From Kiritimatiellia bacterium (GTDB lineage: Bacteria > Verrucomicrobiota > Kiritimatiellia > UBA8416 > SLMC01): DNA of 11,423 bases. Position 1 is the stretch's first letter, and the number at the start of each line of letters is the position of its first letter. The DNA is taken from assembly GCA_007133745.1 (NCBI GenBank), contig SLMC01000288.1:1-11423 (forward strand), in the 5' to 3' direction. Of the stretch, positions 1 through 4,161 are shown piece after piece. The position numbers were made by a program, and so were the translations under genes. Below the pieces are notes generated by a model. The model was not told the origin of the DNA and did no database searches. It saw nothing but the letters and a program-made list of their open reading frames with translations.

Positions 1-271
1 GGTCGCGTTTCTTGTTGTAATGCTGGCTGAACCGCTGTTTCAGGCATTTGCAGAATTCGCTGAGATCGTGCATGCGGTAGGTGTAGGAGCTTCTGAGCCG
101 TTCGGCGGCCGCCTGGTCGCCTTTTTCCTGGAAAGCTTTCAATTCTGCCGCAACCGTTTTGGCAGTGTTTTTCCCGTAGAGCGCGCGGATTCGCCTGAGC
201 AGCTCTTTGTCGTCAATGTCCTGTCGCTCAGTGACATCCAGCAAAATATGCCAATGCGACGAGAGGATGGA
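1..271 (-). pseudogene. REP-associated tyrosine transposase (RAYT, Y1/HUH type), 5'-truncated fragment
   Basis: One minus-strand frame, open from base 292 to the left edge, reads ILSSHWHILLDVTERQ and continues as KELLRRIRALYG, ending in MHDLSEFCKCLKQRFSQHYN. This matches the central part of RAYT transposases of the IS200-like Y1 superfamily: the HUH metal-binding motif is HWH (first His codon at 254-256), and the helix MxDLSEFxxxLKQRFSxxYN normally carries the downstream family signature. RAYTs are known to mobilise short palindromic repeats in bacterial genomes. The normal 80 or so residues before the HUH motif are missing: a stop lies at 293-295 in frame, there is no ATG, and homology-like sequence begins about six residues before HWH, directly where an interspersed repeat starts. 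The 3' part, with the catalytic Tyr, is outside the window, so it cannot be judged. I infer a dead or recombined copy. Family call is firm, pseudogene status moderate. Confidence 0.72.
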
Positions 272-277
272 AGGCCA

Positions 278-400
278 TAAGGGACAGACGTATTATCGAT
301 GCTTTCGGCTTTCCCCAACGTTTTGCCAGAAGCTTTTGAACAGTAGGCAACGAAGATAATGAAGACGGAAGAAAAAGGTAACCGTTCACTGGGAACCCCG
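278..400. repeat. Interspersed repeat, copy A (RAYT-adjacent)
   Basis: This stretch shares four ordered blocks with copy B at 1069-1257: TAAGGGACAnACnTATTnTCG at its left end, GTTTTGCCA (320-328 here), TTTTGAACAGnAGGCAAC (334-351) and GGTArCCGTTCAC (377-389). Spacing differs between the copies, so they are old and diverged. It abuts the truncated transposase and carries no plausible coding frame. A link to RAYT mobilisation is inferred from adjacency and from the general knowledge that RAYTs sit beside their repeats. Confidence 0.6.
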
Positions 401-600
401 TCGGGCTTGTCCCGGCGGTGAACGAGATTAGCAGCCGGAGTTGTGACAACGCCCCGGAAAGAGCCCGTATGGAGCAAGTCGGGAACCTTGTTCGGGAGGC
501 AGGGAGAAAGGGGTTGGCCCCGGGGTACGTTCATGAGGGCCGACGAGGACGTCGGCGTTCCCAGGAGTGTCCGCACGCCTGCCCGATAACAGGTGTGTCC
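401..600. other. Non-coding stretch with REP-like palindrome
   Basis: I see no credible gene here. The longest frames (minus 139-576, plus 418-933) have no ribosome site, no recognisable domain and cross repeats. The main structure is a perfect 6-bp stem GCCGAC (539-544) / GTCGGC (551-556) with a GAGGAC loop, followed at once by GCGTTCCC (555-562). The same octamer closes the palindrome at 1284-1343, so this is likely another piece of the same REP-like repeat population. Confidence 0.4.
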
Positions 601-627
601 CTAAAGTTTCTAAAGTTTCTAAAGTTT
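601..627. repeat. Tandem nonamer CTAAAGTTT x3
   Basis: Three perfect consecutive copies of CTAAAGTTT at 601-609, 610-618 and 619-627, followed by extra T residues. It is AT-rich in a GC-rich background and is a candidate slippage-prone microsatellite. No function is visible. Confidence 0.85.
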
Positions 628-630
628 TTT

Positions 631-657
631 GTGAATCTCGGACGAGTCCTCATTCAC
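631..657. repeat. Imperfect hairpin downstream of the DUF3185 gene
   Basis: GTGAAT (631-636) pairs with ATTCAC (652-657), with an inner GGAC/GTCC stem (640-643 and 646-649). It lies 18 bases after the stop of the minus-strand DUF3185 gene, where a terminator would sit. However, on that strand the hairpin is followed by A residues rather than T residues, so it is not a canonical rho-independent terminator. It could stabilise the mRNA 3' end or simply be repeat debris. Confidence 0.35.
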
Positions 658-674
658 GTTTACGCGGGCCGAAT

Positions 675-887
675 TCAGGAATTGGCCGAGCGCATCCGGA
701 TAGTCGTGGTTACTCCGCCTGCGATCAGGGCCAGAATGCCCGCGACGAACATCCAGACGGACTTGTCGGTGGGCGAGCCGGTGAAGAACCGGGACACGTC
801 GGAACCGAACGAATCCATGGCGACCACACCCATGACGATAAGGGTGATGCCGACAACAAACAGTGCTATGGATATAATGTTATTCAT
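675..887 (-). CDS. DUF3185-type small membrane protein
   Basis: This 70-residue protein matches the DUF3185 family as I know it: two hydrophobic helices (about residues 4-22 and 44-61) flanking a polar loop with the family signature SDVSRFFTGSPTDKSVW (residues 29-45). Its role is unknown. It is an inner-membrane protein by its hydrophobicity, with no cleavable signal. The start is supported by the ribosome site AAGGAGAGG a few bases before ATG at 887. The length is normal for the family and no residue appears missing. It stands alone between two clusters of non-coding repeats, with no co-directional partner, and I see no strong promoter: the upstream minus strand has only AT-rich segments near 945-965. 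The overlapping long plus-strand frames are shadows. Confidence 0.85.
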   Translation of the reverse strand: MNNIISIALFVVGITLIVMGVVAMDSFGSDVSRFFTGSPTDKSVWMFVAGILALIAGGVTTTIRMRSANS

Positions 888-1042
888 TCTATGCCTCTCC
901 TTCGTGTTGTGCCTCTGCCGATGCGGCGTTTGAGGCTGTTGATACTTTATTTACAGACACTCTACCCGACTGCGATGCTCACCGCTATGGGGTCTTCCCC
1001 CCATGGAATCGCCAGGCGCAATTGAAGCAATCTAGGCGTTAG
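888..1042. other. Intergenic leader of the DUF3185 gene, mostly featureless
   Basis: No gene is visible. The stretch should contain the minus-strand promoter of the DUF3185 gene, but I find no convincing -35/-10 pair. A short dyad ATGGGG (987-992) / CCCCAT (999-1004) is the only clear structure. From here to the terminator at 1372, about 480 bases in all contain repeats but no gene. Confidence 0.4.
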
Positions 1043-1094
1043 GGCACTAAGGGACATACATATTGTCGGGCACTAAGGGACATACATATTGTCG
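1043..1094. repeat. 26-bp perfect tandem duplication
   Basis: The 26-base unit at 1043-1068 is repeated exactly at 1069-1094. It contains GGCACTAAGGGACATAC followed by ATATTGTCG, so it is the left terminus of the interspersed repeat (copy B) duplicated head to tail. Perfect identity points to a recent event, unlike the strong divergence between copies A and B. Only two units and no spacers are present, so this is not a CRISPR array. Confidence 0.93.
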
Positions 1095-1257
1095 GCGCTC
1101 CCGACTTTTCCGGGTGTTTTGCCAAGAGTTTTTTGAACAGAAGGCAACAAGGAAAACGAAGAGGATTAGGAAATCTTGTTTCCTTCGTTATCTTGAGCGA
1201 GGCGGGAGTTCAAGAATCGGGGCCTACAAGATACGCGCAAAAACGGTAGCCGTTCAC
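1069..1257. repeat. Interspersed repeat, copy B, with internal hairpin
   Basis: Ordered blocks shared with copy A: the TAAGGGACATACATATTGTCG-like left end, GTTTTGCCA at 1116-1124, TTTTGAACAGAAGGCAAC at 1131-1148 and GGTAGCCGTTCAC at 1245-1257. Copy B is longer than copy A by an insert that holds an imperfect hairpin, AACGAAG (1155-1161) with CTTCGTT (1183-1189). No coding frame with a credible start exists. It may be a non-autonomous element or structured RNA-like repeat. The evidence is two copies in one window only. Confidence 0.6.
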
Positions 1258-1283
1258 GGTGGATTCGTGGCGCCGGTTACTCT

Positions 1284-1343
1284 GGGAACGCCACGCTGCA
1301 GTGCGGCAACGCAAAAGAGGCCAGGCTGGAGCCTAGCGTTCCC
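1284..1343. repeat. REP-like palindromic element
   Basis: An outer 8-bp inverted repeat, GGGAACGC (1284-1291) and GCGTTCCC (1336-1343), encloses CTGCAG (1296-1301) and a tight hairpin AGGCT-GG-AGCCT (1323-1334). The composition and layout resemble repetitive extragenic palindromes, and GCGTTCCC also occurs at 555-562 beside another stem. This fits the presence of a RAYT remnant 1 kb away. It is non-coding. Confidence 0.6.
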
Positions 1344-1371
1344 TGTGCAGGGTAACTTTTAAAGAAAATCA

Positions 1372-1395
1372 GCCTGCCCGTTTGATGGGGCAGGC
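1372..1395 (-). terminator. Rho-independent terminator for the GH20/PHP operon
   Basis: A perfect 8-bp GC-rich stem, GCCTGCCC (1372-1379) and GGGCAGGC (1388-1395), has an 8-base loop. Read on the minus strand it is followed by TGATTTTCTTT, a T-rich run. It lies about 145 bases downstream of the PHP gene stop, with nothing else on that strand in between. On the plus strand no T-run follows, so the direction is minus. Confidence 0.7.
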
Positions 1396-1399
1396 CAAG

Positions 1400-1427
1400 A
1401 GGTCAGAGATCAGAGGTCGGAGGTCAG
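1400..1427. repeat. Degenerate heptamer array AGRTCRG x4
   Basis: Four head-to-tail heptamers, AGGTCAG (1400), AGATCAG (1407), AGGTCGG (1414) and AGGTCAG (1421), then AGGG. It sits right beside the terminator and outside any gene. It is a simple-sequence array with no evident role. Confidence 0.8.
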
Positions 1428-1477
1428 AGGGCAGCCCGGAAAACCGGTTGGCGACTGCGGCGACGATTACGGATTGC

Positions 1478-1496
1478 GAAAAAGCGCCGTTTTTTC
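1478..1496. terminator. Weak A/T-stem hairpin after the PHP gene
   Basis: GAAAAA (1478-1483), a GCGCCG loop, and a T6 run ending in C (1490-1496) can fold in either direction with an all-A/T stem. It lies 43 bases after the PHP stop and might give early termination before the stronger hairpin at 1372-1395. The stem is too weak for a firm call. Confidence 0.25.
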
Positions 1497-1538
1497 TGAC
1501 TGATGAATGTCCACGGAAAAGATACAATTCGCAAGCGG

Positions 1539-2327
1539 TCAATGCGGGAGTCGCAGGCGTGTTTGGTTCCAGACGAAACGCGGCAGCGATTCGCGTTTTC
1601 CGTAAGGAACGCAGCTTAAGTCCGGGTTGGCCAGTCGCGAGCGAAGATGCGCCCAGGGCGCGGCGGCGGGCAGGCTGCCGTCCATGCGAAGTCCGTAGCG
1701 GCCGACGTCGGCGCAGGTGGACGCGAGGGGCAGGGGATCGCTTCCGGGCAGAATGGCGATATTCTTTTTGCGGGCGATTGCGAACGCCTCGGGCTCGGGC
1801 CAAAGCCGGGGTCGGTTCGAGTTGTCGCCCAGACAGATATTGTCGGGAACGGAGCCCTGTTCGAGAAAGGCCTTAACCGCGCGCCCGCGCCCCCCCGTCC
1901 ATTTTCCGAAGCCCCAAGGCAAAACGGGCAGGCCGCCGAGCTGTAGAATCATGGGGGTCAGTTCGGTCAGGGAATGGATATGGTCGGGGATGTCGGCGTC
2001 ATGGCCCAGGCAGAGTATTTCCAGACGTTCCGAGGTTGCGATTTGCCGTCCGGCCACCAGCCACAGGCTATGTCCCGACGCGCGGTCCAAGCGAATCGAG
2101 ACCGAGTCTGGCGCATGACATGCCTGCCATGGGCCGGCTCCCGTCTCGCCCATGCGCGAAGTCAAATCCTTGAAAAAATGTTGATCGCGGGTTTCAGTTA
2201 GGCAGAGCGCCCTATCCGTCTGTTCGTCCGCCTTGGCCTGGGCGGTCATATGAAGCAGTGCGGCATCGAGAAACTTCTCGACATTGAAGATTGTGTGCAT
2301 ATGCGTATGGGTATCGACCAGGATCAT
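1539..2327 (-). CDS. PHP-like metal-dependent hydrolase
   Basis: This 262-residue soluble protein begins MILVDTHTHMHTIF. The D-x-H-x-H motif (Asp5, His7, His9, with His11) is the first metal-binding motif of PHP/amidohydrolase-like phosphoesterases. Further probable ligand regions are LTETRDQHFF (43-52), the LEILCLGHD turn (102-110) with nearby His116 and His118, LGDNSNRP (167-174) and LPGSDPLP (193-200), whose Asp197 fits the late ligand. GGLPVLPWGFGKW (131-143) is a conserved-looking signature that I recall from unnamed PHP-like proteins. There is no signal peptide, so it is cytoplasmic. The start is set at 2327: AAGG lies eight bases upstream and the first 52 codons of the longer frame overlap the GH20 gene. 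It begins 13 bases after the GH20 stop, so the two are almost certainly one transcript. The substrate is unknown; phosphoester or amide hydrolysis are both possible. Confidence 0.75.
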   Translation of the reverse strand: MILVDTHTHMHTIFNVEKFLDAALLHMTAQAKADEQTDRALCLTETRDQHFFKDLTSRMGETGAGPWQACHAPDSVSIRLDRASGHSLWLVAGRQIATSERLEILCLGHDADIPDHIHSLTELTPMILQLGGLPVLPWGFGKWTGGRGRAVKAFLEQGSVPDNICLGDNSNRPRLWPEPEAFAIARKKNIAILPGSDPLPLASTCADVGRYGLRMDGSLPAAAPWAHLRSRLANPDLSCVPYGKRESLPRFVWNQTRLRLPH

Positions 2328-2340
2328 GGTTTGGGCCTTG

Positions 2341-3813
2341 CTAAAGATCGGCAGCCAGTCGGTTAAGGTGGCGCATGATTTCGTCGTGGTCCCTGTTGCG
2401 GGTCGGGATGCGAGCCGATCGACGCAAGTAGCTGTCGCCATCGGGATAGCGGGTTCGTTTCCAGGCTTTTTGCATGGCGGCATGCAGCGTTTTCCACCCC
2501 GGATCGCCTTGACGCCCTGCTGCGCCGAAGGCGTAGAGCTTGCGTGTGAATTCGGCCGCTACGGCGAGGTCGCGTAACCGGTCCGCCTGGCGCGAGGCGC
2601 ATTTGACCGCGCGTTTCAGGGTGCTTTCAATATCCCGCAATGGCGGGATCCGGTCGCGGGCGAAGGTTTGATCGTATCTGGAAAAGACGGCCGAACCGCG
2701 ATACAATTCCTTGCCGAACAGGATGCGTTCGTACTCGCGGTGAGTTGGCGTCAGAATATAGAGCGTATCCACCGCCGCCCCGATCGTTTCAGCGTCTTCG
2801 GCGGCCAGTCCCCAGAACCGGCGCGCGAAACGGGCGGGAAACGTTGGCGAGGGCAGAGCTTCCGATCGCAGCAACTGGCCGGCCAAGGCGAGCGGATATT
2901 CGATCGTGCCGGGCACGTAGCGGTAGGGGCACCAAACGGTGACGACCATGCCGGTAAGGCGTCCTTTGCTTTTGCGGGCCTTGCGCCGGGTCAGCGCCTG
3001 ACCGGCGAACCAGTGGAGGTTGTCAAAATTTTCGGCGTTGCTGATTACGCGATTCCTGTAGCGCTGAATGGCCGGCGCGCCATACACCTCGAAACCGCGA
3101 TCCAGAAAGAAATCCAGCGTCGAAACATCGAATTCCGGCTCGTAATGCCAGTCGAAAATGACGGTGTCGCGCGGCGTGCCGTCGGCGATCGTGCCGTCGT
3201 CATGGTTTGGCAGCAGATGGTCGCCCCAGATGGCCATGCGCGCGCCCAGACTGGAGATCGTAGAATGGCACCACTGAATATGCTCGGCAAAGAGCGCGTT
3301 GGCCTTTTTGTTTTTCAGCAACTTCTGCGATGTTGGATGATGGCCAAAGTTGACTTCGTCCAAGCCGGCGTGAACCAAACGCGGTTCGAAAATATCGACG
3401 GTATCGCGCAGCAGATCGCGCAAGATCGCCTGCGCGTCCGGTTCGAAAACGCACAGTCCGCTGAATCGGCCCATATCCTGGTCCGCCTCGCGCAGATGAC
3501 GGTAGGCTTTGTGTCGCGTGATGAAATCGGTATGGCCGAAACATTCGATTTCCGGCACAACCTCGATTCCGAGCTTGCGCGCTTCGGCGCAGAAATTCCT
3601 CATTTCATCGGGGGTATAGGCATGCGGCGTCGCCAGTTCGGGATGCGATGGGAACCGCAAGGCGCAGCCCTGGTCGTCCGTAAAATGGAGATGCAGCATG
3701 TTGTAGCCCCATTGAGCCAGGTGCGGAAGCAGGTTGAGATAATAATCGTGCCTTTCGGTCAGACGCGCCAGGTCGAGCATGACGCCGCGATGCGCAAAGG
3801 GTTCCTTGGCCAT
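2341..3813 (-). CDS. GH20 beta-N-acetylhexosaminidase, hexosaminidase D-like, cytoplasmic
   Basis: This 490-residue protein carries a GH20 TIM-barrel in its first 330 residues or so: RGVMLDLAR (9-17), GYNMLHLHFTDDQG (36-49), VVPEIECFGHTDFITRH (85-101), the catalytic Asp-Glu pair in VHAGLDEVNFG (Asp152, Glu153), MAIWGD (193-198) and FDWHY (220-224). GH20 enzymes release terminal GlcNAc or GalNAc by substrate-assisted catalysis, using this Asp-Glu pair. The residue before the pair is Leu, where many secreted GH20 enzymes have HxGGDE; that form, the FGHxxF motif and the length (about 486 in human HEXD) resemble the hexosaminidase D group from memory. There is no N-terminal GH20b domain and no signal peptide, so it acts inside the cell. 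The start at 3813 is chosen because AGGAGA precedes it at good spacing; a longer frame to 3903 would run through the promoter. The C-terminal 130 residues look helical. First gene of a minus-strand operon. Confidence 0.88.
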   Translation of the reverse strand: MAKEPFAHRGVMLDLARLTERHDYYLNLLPHLAQWGYNMLHLHFTDDQGCALRFPSHPELATPHAYTPDEMRNFCAEARKLGIEVVPEIECFGHTDFITRHKAYRHLREADQDMGRFSGLCVFEPDAQAILRDLLRDTVDIFEPRLVHAGLDEVNFGHHPTSQKLLKNKKANALFAEHIQWCHSTISSLGARMAIWGDHLLPNHDDGTIADGTPRDTVIFDWHYEPEFDVSTLDFFLDRGFEVYGAPAIQRYRNRVISNAENFDNLHWFAGQALTRRKARKSKGRLTGMVVTVWCPYRYVPGTIEYPLALAGQLLRSEALPSPTFPARFARRFWGLAAEDAETIGAAVDTLYILTPTHREYERILFGKELYRGSAVFSRYDQTFARDRIPPLRDIESTLKRAVKCASRQADRLRDLAVAAEFTRKLYAFGAAGRQGDPGWKTLHAAMQKAWKRTRYPDGDSYLRRSARIPTRNRDHDEIMRHLNRLAADL

Positions 3814-3859
3814 GAATGTCTCCTGTTTCGCTAAGGGCGGGGTTGTTTTGAAAGCGATC

Positions 3860-3888
3860 AGTAAAGCGCATGGCGGGCATCGTGTCAA
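3860..3888 (-). promoter_or_regulatory. Sigma70-like promoter for the GH20/PHP operon
   Basis: On the minus strand TTGACA (perfect -35, bases 3888-3883) is followed after exactly 17 bases by TTTACT (-10, bases 3865-3860, four of six). It points at the GH20 start about 47 bases away, leaving a short leader with the AGGAGA ribosome site. This is the best promoter match in the window. Confidence 0.6.
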
Positions 3889-3898
3889 GCATGCGATG
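3878..3898. promoter_or_regulatory. Dyad over the GH20 promoter -35, possible operator
   Basis: CATCG (3878-3882) and CGATG (3894-3898) form an inverted repeat with an 11-base spacer that contains the TTGACA -35 element. A dimeric regulator bound here would block RNA polymerase. A 5-bp arm can occur by chance, so this is only a candidate. Confidence 0.3.
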
Positions 3899-3977
3899 TT
3901 CAAGGAAAAACAAAGAATAACAGTTTAAAATAATGTTCGAGTGGATTTTCGCATGCTCGGACTTTGCCGAAATCGTG

Positions 3978-3989
3978 TGCGTTAGCGCA
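3978..3989. promoter_or_regulatory. Near-perfect 12-bp palindrome TGCGTTAGCGCA
   Basis: Ten of twelve positions are self-complementary around a central TA. It lies in the middle of the divergent intergenic region, between the two candidate promoters. A second short palindrome, CGTTAACG, is at 4016-4023. Both are plausible sites for a shared regulator, but no regulator gene is in the window and no family can be assigned. Confidence 0.3.
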
Positions 3990-4063
3990 TGAGCCGGCAG
4001 ACGTCATAACTGCGGCGTTAACGTGTTCTTTTCCGATAATGACTCCGATCAGTAGAATTGGAC

Positions 4064-4093
4064 TTGTCATTGCATGAACAATGCGACTATGTT
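4064..4093 (+). promoter_or_regulatory. Candidate promoter for the secreted-protein genes
   Basis: TTGTCA (4064-4069, five of six) and TATGTT (4088-4093, four of six) are 18 bases apart and point toward the gene starting at 4162. A dyad CATTG (4068-4072) / CAATG (4079-4083) with a 6-base spacer overlaps the -35 and the spacer, and could be an operator. TATAAA at 4107-4112 is an alternative -10 but lacks a -35 at proper distance. Confidence 0.38.
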
Positions 4094-4134
4094 GTGCAAC
4101 AGACTGTATAAATGGCGCTGGTTGGGAGTTGGCG

Positions 4135-4145
4135 TTGATCATCAA
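4135..4145. promoter_or_regulatory. 11-bp palindrome TTGATCATCAA in the 5' leader
   Basis: A perfect palindrome around a central C, placed six bases before the AGGAG ribosome site (4152-4156) of the downstream gene. It could be an operator within the leader, or a small RNA hairpin affecting initiation. Chance occurrence cannot be excluded. Confidence 0.3.
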
Positions 4146-4161
4146 ACTGACAGGAGATATC

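Noticed and set aside
139..576. Minus-strand frame of 145 codons across copy A
   Set aside because: It crosses the repeat and enters the transposase fragment in the wrong frame. The RAYT motifs are in another frame, and no ribosome site or domain supports this one.
631..657. Terminator for the DUF3185 gene
   Set aside because: The hairpin is real but is followed by an A-run, not a T-run, on the gene's strand, so I list it only as a hairpin repeat.
418..1025. Two overlapping plus-strand frames (171 and 152 codons)
   Set aside because: They run through the nonamer repeat and antisense to the DUF3185 gene, which has a strong ribosome site and family signature.
1043..1094. Possible CRISPR array
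   Set aside because: There are only two directly abutting units with no spacer between them, and no cas gene is nearby.
1382..1946. Plus-strand frames (164 and 99 codons) near the heptamer array
   Set aside because: They overlap the PHP gene antisense and contain the terminator and simple repeats, with no ribosome site or domain.
2668..3834. Plus-strand open frame (388 codons) opposite the GH20 gene
   Set aside because: It covers the GH20 catalytic motifs in antisense and has no domain signature of its own.
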